Part shown: piece after piece, positions 9,596-18,328 of the stretch | Layout: each line of letters begins with the position of its first letter | How positions within the stretch are numbered: position 1 is the stretch's first letter | NCBI RefSeq assembly: GCF_007752935.1 | Contig: NZ_CP036319.1 | Location: 3,968,001 to 4,032,000 of the forward strand | Length of the DNA: 64,000 bases | Source of the DNA: Crateriforma conspicua | GTDB lineage: Bacteria; Planctomycetota; Planctomycetia; Pirellulales; Pirellulaceae | Direction: 5' to 3' | Notes under the pieces: model-generated | Databases searched by the model: none | Seen by the model: only the letters and a program-made list of their open reading frames with translations | Told to the model about the DNA's origin: nothing | Program-made: the position numbers and the translations under genes

Positions 9596-10429
9596 GTGAA
9601 TGAATCCACAACGCCTTGTTCATCTGATTCCACGGCTCCCGGCTTGAGGGCTTGTGAACTGAGGTCGGTCGACAAGACCTACCAACAGGGTGGAACGATG
9701 GTTCAAGCGCTATCCCAAGTGGATTTGACCATTCCCGATGGCGCCTTCGTTTCGGTGATGGGCGCCAGCGGGTCCGGCAAAAGTACCCTGCTGCACTTGA
9801 TGGCCGGCCTGACCCGTCCCACCCGTGGTTCGGTCATCATCGACGGCGACGACCTGTCTCAGTCATCGGATATCGAACTGACGCGTTTCCGGCGCAGTCG
9901 AATCGGCTTGGTATTTCAGGCGTTAAACTTGGTTCCGTCCCTCTCGGCGGCCGACAACATCCTGTTGCCACTGATGGCATCCGGAAAGGCGGACAACACG
10001 GAGGACCGTTTGCGTGAATTGGCCGAAACGTTGGGCATCGCCGATCGCTTGGACCACCGCCCCGACGCACTCAGCGGCGGCGAACAACAACGCGTCGCGA
10101 TCGCTCGCGGCTTGATCGCGGATCCGGCCATTTTGCTGGCCGATGAACCGACCGGCAATCTGGACTCGAAGACCGGCCAATCCATCTGCCAAACGTTGCG
10201 AACGCTGTGCGATACCCAAGGCCGAACAATTGTGATGGTCACCCACGAACCGGCGGTGGCCATCTGGTCCGACCTGGTGATCGTGCTCAAGGACGGTCAG
10301 ATCATTCACCAGATCGCTACGAAAGATCACCCGAATCCCCAGTCGTTGGCGATCGAGTATCAAACGACCGTCGACGCCGAAAGGTCGACGACGCAGCCCC
10401 AGGATGATGTGACGACGTCATTGACATGA
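9596..10429 (+). CDS. ABC transporter ATP-binding protein, LolD/MacB type
   Basis: This 277-residue ATPase has all the motifs of the lipoprotein-releasing / macrolide-export ABC subfamily: Walker A GASGSGKST near residue 61, the Q-loop in GLVFQALNLVPSLSAADN, signature LSGGEQQRVAIARGL, Walker B ILLADEPTGNLDS and the switch histidine in MVTHEP. The start is a GTG at 9596; no in-frame ATG gives a better N-terminus. A roughly 40-residue Ser/Thr/Gln-rich tail follows the ATPase core. It is divergent from the FtsX-type permease at 6007-8913, its likely partner. Together they would form a tripartite-type ABC system working from the inner membrane. Confidence 0.9.
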   Translation: MNESTTPCSSDSTAPGLRACELRSVDKTYQQGGTMVQALSQVDLTIPDGAFVSVMGASGSGKSTLLHLMAGLTRPTRGSVIIDGDDLSQSSDIELTRFRRSRIGLVFQALNLVPSLSAADNILLPLMASGKADNTEDRLRELAETLGIADRLDHRPDALSGGEQQRVAIARGLIADPAILLADEPTGNLDSKTGQSICQTLRTLCDTQGRTIVMVTHEPAVAIWSDLVIVLKDGQIIHQIATKDHPNPQSLAIEYQTTVDAERSTTQPQDDVTTSLT

Positions 10430-10576
10430 TGATCCAGCGATGCGTTTCAATCGGCCCCTAAATCACCGCTGCTGACCCATGGCCGGGCGATTCCCTGCCG
10501 AAGCTTGGCATGCAGGTTGGACCCGCCACGGTTCGGAAGTTAACTCGGGCGACGCTTGGACGCAATTGACCAACCG

Positions 10577-11260
10577 TCAGTCGCCCTGCAGCGACACCTC
10601 ACGGATCCAATCGCTGCCGCGTTTGTCGCGGTGCGCTCCAGGCTTCTTGGTGACTTCGCCCTGAGTATCGGCATAGTCGACAAACACGGCGGCGATCAAT
10701 CGTTCCGACGCGGGAATGCCCAGCAGGTCGAACACCACCGGCTTGCCTAAGTTCCCGCCGCTGGACCAGTACGTCCCCATCCCCGCCGCGGTCAACAACA
10801 GCAACAGGTTCTGGACCATCGCGCCGGTCGCCGCCAAGTGTTCTTCGTCGCGGGCCGCGGATTTCTGGATCGATGCGCAGTCGCCATTCTGCAGCGCAAG
10901 CGGATCGCATTCGGGCAACCAAGTCACCAGCACGACCGCGCCGCATCCACACAACAGTGGCGGAACCTTGGTCGCGTCACCGTGCTGGTGTTTCAGTACC
11001 TTGCCCAAAGCTTGAGCTTGATCCTGCCACAGGATGTGAGCCCGCCAAGGTTCGGCCAAGTCATCAATGCCGCGGACGAAGTGAAACGGCGCCCACCCCG
11101 CATCCAAAACACACTTTCGCACCACCGCATCGAACTGCGTCCGTTGGTTATCAGGCGTTTGCACCGGAGCATCCACGTCACCGAGAATCTTCTCGGTGCG
11201 ACGACGCATCAAGACCTCACGGACGGTCGTCAGCGGATCAGAAACAGGGCGTGAATTCAT
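10577..11260 (-). CDS. Nitroreductase family FMN-dependent oxidoreductase
   Basis: This 227-residue protein has the features of the nitroreductase (FMN-binding, NAD(P)H-dependent) fold: an early RRRTEK segment for FMN phosphate binding, a central helix GAMVQNLLLLLTAAGMGTYWSSGG, and LGIPASERLIAAVFVDYA. It probably acts as a small cytoplasmic flavoprotein on quinones, nitro compounds or similar acceptors; the physiological substrate is not evident. It lies 45 bp downstream of the PQQ-propeller gene on the same strand and may be co-transcribed with it. On the other side it is convergent with the ABC ATPase gene. Confidence 0.82.
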   Translation of the reverse strand: MNSRPVSDPLTTVREVLMRRRTEKILGDVDAPVQTPDNQRTQFDAVVRKCVLDAGWAPFHFVRGIDDLAEPWRAHILWQDQAQALGKVLKHQHGDATKVPPLLCGCGAVVLVTWLPECDPLALQNGDCASIQKSAARDEEHLAATGAMVQNLLLLLTAAGMGTYWSSGGNLGKPVVFDLLGIPASERLIAAVFVDYADTQGEVTKKPGAHRDKRGSDWIREVSLQGD

Positions 11261-11305
11261 AAATAAACTTCATTCCAGTGGGCAACAAAGACGGCTGAAT
11301 CAAGA

Positions 11306-12676
11306 TCACGGCTGGTCAATGTCGGCGATCGCATACAACTTGTCGCCACGTCGCAAGACCAACGTCGAATCGATCGCAACGGCGGCATAAATCTTGTGGC
11401 CACCGAGGCTGCTCTCGGCATTTTCGGCGTTCCAAACGCGGTTTTCGGCGACCGTCTCTCCGTCGGCCAAATCGATGACCACCGTCGTGCCTTTGTAGCC
11501 GAATAGATACAGATGCTGCTTCGTTGCCAATGGCGTCGCCCAAACGCCACCGGCCGCTGTCCGGTCGACGCTGACTTGTTGCCCGGTCTCTAGGTCCAGC
11601 CGATACAGCACGCCGGCACGATTCACGAAAGCCGCGGTATCGCCGACCACGACGGGGCTTCCGAAGGTGCACGTGGCCTTCTTTGCACGCCAGCGATAGT
11701 CGACTTGGTACTGATCGCCATCACAAGTGATTTCAATCAACCCGTTGCTGGCCGCCGCCTGGCCCGCACTGCCGGCATCGCGTCCATCGGATGCCCCGAT
11801 GACAAACCGACCGTTGCCGGCAGGAATCGGCGTGCATGAACTGTTGTTATCGATCTGGTCGAAATGCCACAGTCGTTCGCCGGTCGCGGGGTCCAATCCA
11901 ACGATGGTTCCGATCGCGCTGCACACCAGATGTTGTGTATCGCCGACATCGATCAAACGAGGCGACGCCCATGCGGTCGCACCAATGCCAGGTGACTTCC
12001 AAATCGTTTCGCCTGTCGAGGGTTCGATCGCCAACACATACGGCTCCTCTGATCGTTCCACCCAAACGTAGACCCGTTGCTGATCCACTTCCAAAGAGGA
12101 TGACAAACCGTGACGTGCCGTGATCGGACCGTATTCCGCCACCAAGTCGCGCTGCCATGTTTTGCCACCATCGGTATCGATGCCGATCAACACGCCGCCT
12201 TCGAAGAAGGCAACGAATCCTTCGTCGGTGGCGACCGCGGTGGGTGCGGCCCGACTGACCATCGGCGTGTTCTTGAACGGCGACGGATTGGCCACGTCGA
12301 CTTGCCACAGACGACTGCCGTCAGCGGAATTAAATGCCGTGACGTGATAGTTGTCTTTCATGTCACCGCTGGTGGACGTCACCACGATCTGATCGTGCGC
12401 AACGATCGGCGTCGACTGGCCATAGCCTTCAATCTCGGCGGTCCAGACGATGCCAGACTCGGGCGACCAAGTCGTCGGCAGATCGTCATCGACGACCGCG
12501 ATGTTGCTGGATTGGAATCGCGGAGCATGAGGTGTCTGGCCGACGACAAAAGCAACACTGCAAACATTCCCAAGCGAAATGATCAAGCCAAGGCAAAACA
12601 AACACCGTCGCAAAGCCAGAGTCGCAAGCACGGCGATCAAACATCGATGGAAAGACAAAGACATCAAAAAACGCAC
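11306..12676 (-). CDS. Secreted PQQ-like (YVTN/PQQ) beta-propeller protein
   Basis: This 456-residue protein starts with a hydrophobic export signal (about residues 10-47). It continues as a beta-propeller of the outer-membrane BamB / quinoprotein alcohol dehydrogenase type. Repeated blades carry the pattern of 'x-D-x-x-T-G-x-x-x-W', for example AIEPSTGETIWKSPG, GLDPATGERLWHFD and RLDLETGQQVS. No catalytic domain beyond the propeller is visible, so it is probably a scaffold or binding protein outside the cytoplasmic membrane, as for many planctomycetal PQQ-repeat proteins. The frame ends 45 bp before the nitroreductase gene, suggesting co-transcription. Confidence 0.85.
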   Translation of the reverse strand: MRFLMSLSFHRCLIAVLATLALRRCLFCLGLIISLGNVCSVAFVVGQTPHAPRFQSSNIAVVDDDLPTTWSPESGIVWTAEIEGYGQSTPIVAHDQIVVTSTSGDMKDNYHVTAFNSADGSRLWQVDVANPSPFKNTPMVSRAAPTAVATDEGFVAFFEGGVLIGIDTDGGKTWQRDLVAEYGPITARHGLSSSLEVDQQRVYVWVERSEEPYVLAIEPSTGETIWKSPGIGATAWASPRLIDVGDTQHLVCSAIGTIVGLDPATGERLWHFDQIDNNSSCTPIPAGNGRFVIGASDGRDAGSAGQAAASNGLIEITCDGDQYQVDYRWRAKKATCTFGSPVVVGDTAAFVNRAGVLYRLDLETGQQVSVDRTAAGGVWATPLATKQHLYLFGYKGTTVVIDLADGETVAENRVWNAENAESSLGGHKIYAAVAIDSTLVLRRGDKLYAIADIDQP

Positions 12677-13049
12677 AGCGGATTGAAGGAAAAAACTTGA
12701 ATTGGCGTTAGAGCGAGGCGTGAAGTTTACGGGGGCAACGCATGCCGTCCAGCGGATCCATCGCGAGGGCTTGGCATCGACTGGAAAGCGGATCGGAACG
12801 GCGACGGGATCGACAAATCAGCGAAAATCCCCGTGTTTTCCCGTCCGCGATAGCGCACAGATTAACACATCAAATTTTGCAAAAATTCGCTTTGAACCAC
12901 TTCTCAAGAGAGCTGTCTTTATTGAGAATCAGTCGCATCAACCGCCGGTGCTCTAGCCAGCCACACCGCAATTGACGGCCTCAGCCAGCCAACTTGCCGA
13001 CGGTTTTGTTTTTCGAAAACCAGAAGAGATTTCTACACAGGCTGAGGCT
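12677..13049. other. Divergent intergenic region upstream of the PEP-CTERM gene
   Basis: This 373-base region lies between a leftward propeller gene and the rightward PEP-CTERM gene. It contains an AT-richer core (about 12845-12930) that is a plausible promoter area. Within it is a partial Fur-like inverted repeat at 12922-12941, described separately. No convincing gene was seen. Confidence 0.4.
12922..12941 (+). promoter_or_regulatory. Possible Fur-box-like inverted repeat
   Basis: The 20 bases TTGAGAATCAGTCGCATCAA contain TGAGAAT-C-AGTCGCA. This is a 7-1-7 arrangement in which 5 of 7 positions of the half-sites pair (TGAGAAT against TGCGACT). It resembles the TGAGAAT half-site of classical Fur boxes and lies 109 bp before the start of the PEP-CTERM gene. 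The match is partial and the regulator is not in this window, so this is only a candidate. Confidence 0.22.
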
Positions 13050-13802
13050 ATGAATTTGACTTTGACGCGCGCGGTGTTGCCGTGCGCTGTGGCAGTGCTC
13101 GTACTTGCATCCGCGGCATCCAAATCCAGCGGTGCCCTTGTCGTTCCGACCGCTGGCGATGAACGGTTCGGCTGGGATGATTCCGATCTAGGTGCTGCTT
13201 TCGCAGAATGGGCCGGCTTCGCCCCAGCCGGAGCAATCACGGGTCCGTTTTCTCCGACGAGCTCCACGGCATCATCACAGTCCAGCGGACTCACTGAGCA
13301 TTCGATGACCGGGTTCGTGACCAGCACCAGTGCCATCTACTCGTTTTCCGCGGCCACCGAGATCTCTACGGATGTGAAAACCACAAATCTTTCCGGGACG
13401 CAAACGCGTGTTGTCGCTCAGATTCAAGCATCTGGAACCGGTCTTGATCTCAGTTCGCTGCTACTGAACGGGCAAACGGCCAGTGTCAGCGGAATCGCAG
13501 ATTCACGAACGGTGACTTCATTCGGTGGGCCAACGCTGCAGAGCGACTATATGGCGATCTGGGATATCGCTGCTTCGCCGCTGGACGACTATTCGTTGGC
13601 TTTCAACTCACTCGGACCTCATATGTCCCTTGAAGCGGTCCGCATCGACGCCTTCGCCAGTGACACCGCATTCGTCACGCCGGCATCGGTCACAGCGGTT
13701 CCCGAACCGGCATCGGTGGGAACCATGTTGGCTTTGACCTGTGGTGGCGGAGTCCGCTGGTTGCGGCGGCGCAAATCATCCGTCGAAGCGAAGCGTTCTT
13801 AA
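13050..13802 (+). CDS. PEP-CTERM sorting domain protein
   Basis: This 250-residue exported protein has an N-terminal signal peptide (residues about 5-28, ending in an ASAASKSSGA-like region). The C-terminal sorting signal is a VPEPAS motif, a hydrophobic stretch (VGTMLALTCGGGVRW) and a basic tail (RRRKSS). PEP-CTERM proteins are processed by exosortase and usually reach the cell surface or matrix. The middle is Ser/Thr/Ala-rich and predicted beta-rich, without a recognised domain. The ATG at 13050 is preferred over an upstream in-frame start because it begins the signal peptide. It is followed 46 bp later by the DUF1559 gene on the same strand. Confidence 0.85.
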   Translation: MNLTLTRAVLPCAVAVLVLASAASKSSGALVVPTAGDERFGWDDSDLGAAFAEWAGFAPAGAITGPFSPTSSTASSQSSGLTEHSMTGFVTSTSAIYSFSAATEISTDVKTTNLSGTQTRVVAQIQASGTGLDLSSLLLNGQTASVSGIADSRTVTSFGGPTLQSDYMAIWDIAASPLDDYSLAFNSLGPHMSLEAVRIDAFASDTAFVTPASVTAVPEPASVGTMLALTCGGGVRWLRRRKSSVEAKRS

Positions 13803-13848
13803 GCCTGTCGTTGAACATTGACCGTGTAAACCTTTGGGGGAAAGAAGG

Positions 13849-14868
13849 ATGACGGTGACCACATTGACAAAAACTCGATGCGTCGTGGCGACCGATCGAT
13901 CAGAATTGCCATTGCGAAAAACAGCAGGACGACAACGGACTTTCGCCACCGGATTCACCCTGGTCGAACTGCTAGTGGTGATCGCGATCATCGGCATTCT
14001 TGTTTCATTGCTCTTGCCCGCCGTGCAATCGGCGCGCGAAGCCGCACGCCGAATGTCGTGCCAGAACAATTTGAAACAACTGGCCCTGGCGACGCACATG
14101 TACAACGACGTGTATCGCAAAATCCCCCCCACTGTGATCGGCGTTACGGTCGGTCAATCCAACGGACAACCCGTCAATCAGGCCGGGCTGAGCGGTTGGG
14201 CGGCGCTGCTGCCGTTTCACGAACAAGGCGGCATGTATGACCGCTTGGATCTCTCCAAAACGGCCTGGGACGCACCCAACGACGAATTGGTCAAGCAGAC
14301 ACCGTCGATCCACCTATGCCCGTCGATGCCTGTTCCCGAAGAAGACAGCGGTTATTCCAGTTACGCTCTATCGACCGGAACGGAATACTATCGGAACCAG
14401 TCACACAACGGTGCCTTTGTCGACGCGATGAACGTGTTTTACGGCGAACGGGTTCGAGCCGGAGTGTCTGAATCACAAGCCCGTTTGCACTGGACCAGCA
14501 TCGGCGACATCAGCGGACTGGACGGCACATCCAACACCTTGTTGATGGGCGAATTCGGCTTGCAAGAACGCGACGATTCGGACCTGCCATTCCCTTACCC
14601 GGGCGGCGGCGGTTCGAGCGCCGCGCAGTGGGCCGTCAGCTATCCCTACAGTTCGACCGGAACGGTTCGCGGGATCTTCAACGGGACCAAAGTGCCGATC
14701 TTTGATTTCCATTCATGGGAATGCTTCCGCAGCCAACACCCTGGTGGTGCGCACTTTGCCCTGTCCGACGGCAGCGTGCGATTCCTTAGCGAATCGGTCG
14801 ACTCCGTCGCGCTGGACCGTTTGGCCAATCGCCGTGACGGTGAAGTGATCGAGCCGTCGCCATGGTAA
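13849..14868 (+). CDS. DUF1559 protein with prepilin-type N-terminus
   Basis: This 339-residue protein belongs to the planctomycete-expanded DUF1559 family. After a basic leader of about 35 residues comes the type IV pilin-like methylation motif GFTLVELLVVIAIIGILVSLLLPAVQ, immediately followed by the diagnostic SAREAARRMSCQNNLKQLALA. The C-terminus carries the family's H-x-G-x-x-F-x-x-x-D-G-S-V-R motif (HPGGAHFALSDGSVRFLSESVD). The family is thought to form pseudopilin-like surface structures; its function is unproven. ATG 13849 has a purine-rich AAGAAGG just before it. Its stop overlaps the start of the next gene (ATGGTAA at 14862-14868), implying translational coupling. Confidence 0.92.
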   Translation: MTVTTLTKTRCVVATDRSELPLRKTAGRQRTFATGFTLVELLVVIAIIGILVSLLLPAVQSAREAARRMSCQNNLKQLALATHMYNDVYRKIPPTVIGVTVGQSNGQPVNQAGLSGWAALLPFHEQGGMYDRLDLSKTAWDAPNDELVKQTPSIHLCPSMPVPEEDSGYSSYALSTGTEYYRNQSHNGAFVDAMNVFYGERVRAGVSESQARLHWTSIGDISGLDGTSNTLLMGEFGLQERDDSDLPFPYPGGGGSSAAQWAVSYPYSSTGTVRGIFNGTKVPIFDFHSWECFRSQHPGGAHFALSDGSVRFLSESVDSVALDRLANRRDGEVIEPSPW

Positions 14869-15287
14869 GTCGACACGCCATCGCTGCGGCCGTTATCGGT
14901 CTGCTGGTCATTGCCACGCCGGGTTGTGAATCACAACCGACGGGACTGACCGCGGCCGGCGAAGTCACGGCCAAAGGAAAACCGGTCTCCGGTGTCGTCA
15001 TCACCTTGCAACCGGTGCCGCCAACCGAAGGCCCCAAAGCCACCGCACTGGTCTTTGACGGCCGCTTCGAATTTGGCCCGGGCGCGGGACTGACCGCCGG
15101 CCAATACCGCGTTCGTTTCAGCCTGCTGCCACCCGAGTTTCGCCAGGCGGCACCCGAAGAACAGCGATCCAAGTTTCCGCCGGAGGGATCGGTGATTCCC
15201 GCGAAATTTGATTCGCAAAGCAATGAAATCTGGGAACTGAAGTCCGACCAGGAAAACAGTTCCGAATATGAGATAGCGATCCGGTGA
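14862..15287 (+). CDS. Small lipoprotein, transthyretin/carboxypeptidase-regulatory-like
   Basis: This 141-residue protein has a signal peptide ending in a lipobox-like LLVIATPGC, so Cys22 is probably lipidated. The rest is a short beta-sandwich-like domain with the 'GEVTAKGKPVSGVVITLQP ... GPGAGLTAGQYRVRF' pattern seen in small planctomycetal lipoproteins encoded next to DUF1559 genes and resembling the carboxypeptidase regulatory (transthyretin-like) fold. It overlaps the DUF1559 gene by 7 bp and lies 52 bp before the DUF4198/Kelch gene, so the three are probably one transcript. Function unknown; a surface partner of the DUF1559 protein is a reasonable guess. Confidence 0.82.
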   Translation: MVSRHAIAAAVIGLLVIATPGCESQPTGLTAAGEVTAKGKPVSGVVITLQPVPPTEGPKATALVFDGRFEFGPGAGLTAGQYRVRFSLLPPEFRQAAPEEQRSKFPPEGSVIPAKFDSQSNEIWELKSDQENSSEYEIAIR

Positions 15288-15339
15288 TTCACCAAATTTG
15301 ATCCCACACCATTTTTCCTTCCTTGCCAGATATCCATCC

Positions 15340-17049
15340 ATGCGTCGTATCGTTTCCAGCGGCCGGTCTTTCGCCGCCATTGCATTTCTGTCGTCTCTGA
15401 CCGTCACAACGCCATCGATTTGTCACGGGCATATGTCATGGTTGGCATCCGACGACGAAGGTCACGCAGTCTTTTGGTTCGGTGAATCTCCCGCCGACCG
15501 GACCTACCATCTGCCCGATGCGGTCGCGGGCATCGAATTGAAATGGGACAAAGGGACGTCCACCGAAGCCATCGCCACCGCCCCGGTGGATACCGACGAC
15601 TTGGTCGGTTTGAAAAGCGACGGCACCTTGGGTGAAACGGGCGAAGTGTTCGGCAGTGTGACCTATGGCCTTTACCACGGCACACGGCTGACCTATCACG
15701 TCGAACACTTGGTCCCCGATGACGCGACGAAGTGGCCGACCGCTCCGCGAGCCGATTCACCACTGCAAACCGTGATCGTTCCCGGACCGTCCGGCGGTGT
15801 TTTGGTGACCGTTTTGCAAGACGGCAAACCGACCGCCGACGTGGAAGTCAAACTGTACGACGCGGAGGGGACCGAGAACGCATCGGCCACCACCGACAGC
15901 GTGGGAATCGCAACGTTCAAAGCATCATCACTGTCGTCCGGATTGAATGCCGTCCTGGTCGGCGTTCAACAATCCGATGTCGAAGGCGAATTGGACGGCA
16001 CGGCCTACACCGACACCGCCGACTACCTGACTTCAACCTTCGTTCATTCGAGCGACAATGACGATGCAAAACCCACCCCGCAGCGCCCGACCGTCGATGC
16101 AACTAGCAAAGTGAACATCAACGATTCAGGCTTGGATGAACTGCCCGAAGAACTGACCAGCTTCGGTGCCGCCATCAGTGGATCGAAACTGTTTGTCTAC
16201 GGCGGCCACACCGGCGAAGCCCACTCGTATTCGAACGAAGAACAATCCAACCGTCTGTGGTGCCTGGACCTGGAAAAGGGTGAACAATCCAAATGGCAAC
16301 AGGTTTGCACCGACCATCGTCTGCAAGGTCTAGCCATGGTGCCCTACAAGAACGGGGTGATCCGTATCGGCGGGTTCACGGCGATGAACGAAAAAGGCGA
16401 AGACCGGAATTTGAAGTCGCAAACCTTCGTCCGTCACTTCGACGCGGATTCTGGCAGTTGGACCGATCTGCCGGCGCTGCCCGAACCACGATCCTCCACC
16501 GACGCCGCCATTTTGGGCGACACGATCTATGTGATTGGCGGATGGAAACTGGACGGTGAAAGCGATAACGGCGTCTGGCACGAAACGGCTTGGAAAATGG
16601 ACCTAAACGCCGACCAGCCTGCTTGGCAACCGATCGCTTCGCCCCCGTTCAAGCGTCGCGCGTTGGCGGTGGCTGCGTTCGACGGAAAGATTTACGCGAT
16701 CGGCGGGATGAAGTCCGTAGGTGGACCGACGACTCGTACCGATATCTATGATCCGTCATCCGACACATGGACCGAAGGCCCTTCGATGCCGGGAACCGGA
16801 ATGGCCGGATTCGGCGCGTCTGCCTTTGCCTGTGGCGATCACCTGTATGTCAGCACGATGGACGGATTTTTGCATCGACTGGGAAGCGGCGAAGCCGAAT
16901 GGACAACCGTCGCCAAGATCGATCCGGCAAGATTCTTTCATCGCATGTTGCCGCTGGACGATCACCGCATGCTAATGATCGGCGGAGCCAACATGGAGAT
17001 CGGCAAGTTCACCGACATTGCTTTGGTCGACGTCCAGCCGCAAAACTGA
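15340..17049 (+). CDS. Exported DUF4198-like and Kelch-repeat protein
   Basis: This 569-residue protein has a signal peptide (residues 1-28, ending ICHGH). It then has an N-terminal DUF4198-like part (about 29-230) starting HMSWLASDDEGHAVFWFGE, with an Ig/transthyretin-like block (GGVLVTVLQDGKPTADVEVKLYD). The C-terminal half (about 265-565) is a Kelch propeller with blades such as KLFVYGGH, GVIRIGGF, TIYVIGGWK, KIYAIGGMK and MLMIGGAN. DUF4198 proteins elsewhere are linked to metal uptake and to periplasmic carbohydrate or protein binding. The ATG at 15340 is chosen because it starts the signal peptide. Probably the last gene of the PEP-CTERM/DUF1559/lipoprotein group. Confidence 0.8.
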   Translation: MRRIVSSGRSFAAIAFLSSLTVTTPSICHGHMSWLASDDEGHAVFWFGESPADRTYHLPDAVAGIELKWDKGTSTEAIATAPVDTDDLVGLKSDGTLGETGEVFGSVTYGLYHGTRLTYHVEHLVPDDATKWPTAPRADSPLQTVIVPGPSGGVLVTVLQDGKPTADVEVKLYDAEGTENASATTDSVGIATFKASSLSSGLNAVLVGVQQSDVEGELDGTAYTDTADYLTSTFVHSSDNDDAKPTPQRPTVDATSKVNINDSGLDELPEELTSFGAAISGSKLFVYGGHTGEAHSYSNEEQSNRLWCLDLEKGEQSKWQQVCTDHRLQGLAMVPYKNGVIRIGGFTAMNEKGEDRNLKSQTFVRHFDADSGSWTDLPALPEPRSSTDAAILGDTIYVIGGWKLDGESDNGVWHETAWKMDLNADQPAWQPIASPPFKRRALAVAAFDGKIYAIGGMKSVGGPTTRTDIYDPSSDTWTEGPSMPGTGMAGFGASAFACGDHLYVSTMDGFLHRLGSGEAEWTTVAKIDPARFFHRMLPLDDHRMLMIGGANMEIGKFTDIALVDVQPQN

Positions 17050-17234
17050 CATCCGGGCGGCAGCAAAGTGGCAAGGCTTCAGCGTTTCAAAACCCATTGG
17101 ACGACCGTTTCGTCGCGTCGTTTCATTGGCGCGGTGAAAGCCCTTTGAAATCCTGTGGCCGGGTTGCCTTCGCTCAAAAAACCGTTGTAGCCCTTGATGA
17201 ATCGACGAGTCGCCGGCTGGATACGGTCCATACA

Positions 17235-18209
17235 CGCGGCTAGCGGCATGCGGCTCACAAGTCAGCGGCAAGGCGCTAGCCGCCGGCTCGGTTGGCAACG
17301 AGTCAAAACATGACGCCACCCAACCCGCGGCTAGCGCCGTGCGGCCGACATCGTCGCCTTTCGCTCCGCCGAAAGTAGCGTTCTTCCGTCAGTCCTGAGG
17401 CAAAGACCCTAGCGTCGGGCTGTGTTGGCGAAACGTCTCGAACCCGCGGCTAGCGCCATGCGGCTCACCAATCAGCGGCAAGGCGCTAGCCGCCGGTCCG
17501 GTTGGCAACGAATCCAAACATGACGCTACAAAACCCGCGTCTAGCGCCGTACGGCTCACCAATCAGCGGCAAGGCGCTAGCCGGCGGTCCGGTTGGCAAC
17601 GAATCAAAACATGACGCTACCCAACCCGCGGCGAGCGCCATGCGGCTCACCAATCAGCGGCAAGGCGCTAGCCGCCGGTCCGATTGGCAACGAGTCAAAA
17701 CATGACGCTACCCAACCCGCGGCGAGCGCCATGCGGCTCACCAATCAGCGGCAAGGCGCTAGCCGCCGGTTCGATGGGCAACGAATCGATACATGACGCT
17801 ACAAAACCCGCGGCGAGCGCCATGCGGCTCACCAATCAGCGGCAAGGCGCTAGCCGCCGGTTCGATTGGCAACGAATCGATACATGACGCTACAAAACCC
17901 GCGGCGAGCGCCGTGCGGCTCACCAATCAGCGGCAAGGCGCTAGCCGCCGGTTCGATGGGCAACGAATCCAAACATGACGCTACAAAACCCGCGGCTAGC
18001 GCCGTGCAGCTCACGAATTAGCGGCAAGGCGCTAGCCGCCGGTCCGGTTGGCAACGAATCCAAACATGACGCTACAAAACCCGCGGCGAGCGCCATGCGG
18101 CTCACGAATTAGCGGCAAGGCGCTAGCCGCCGGTCCGGTTGGCAACGAATCCAAACATGACGCTACAAAACCCGCGGCTAGCGCCATGCGGCTCACAAGT
18201 CAGCGGCAG
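17235..18209 (+). repeat. Tandem array of a 91-bp palindromic repeat (array 1)
   Basis: Nine copies follow each other at an exact 91-bp period. The marker CTAGCG/CGAGCG lies at 17450, 17541, 17632, 17723, 17814, 17905, 17996, 18087 and 18178. Degenerate copies lie upstream at 17235-17345, separated by about 100 unrelated bases. Each unit has the arms GGCTAGCGCC and GGCGCTAGCC, about 25 bases apart, which can form a hairpin, plus a conserved linker containing TTGGCAACGAATC and ATGACGCTACAAAAC. Units differ by a few substitutions only, so the array is young or homogenised. The same repeat, in reverse orientation, surrounds the transposase gene at 49.8-50.3 kb. The array begins 185 bp after the Kelch gene and ends 120 bp before a sulfatase gene. 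Confidence 0.95.
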
Positions 18210-18328
18210 GTCACTGATCAGTGAAGGCCGCATTCCAATCCTGAAACCACGATGGCAATGCATCGCCTATGATGTCGCGGGCAGCAAACGTGGCAAAATA
18301 TCGTTCAAACCAATTGCGAAACACACAC

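Noticed and set aside
17235-18209. Regular repeats resembling a CRISPR array
   Set aside because: The whole 91-bp unit is repeated with no unique spacers, the unit is far longer than a CRISPR repeat, and no cas genes are nearby.
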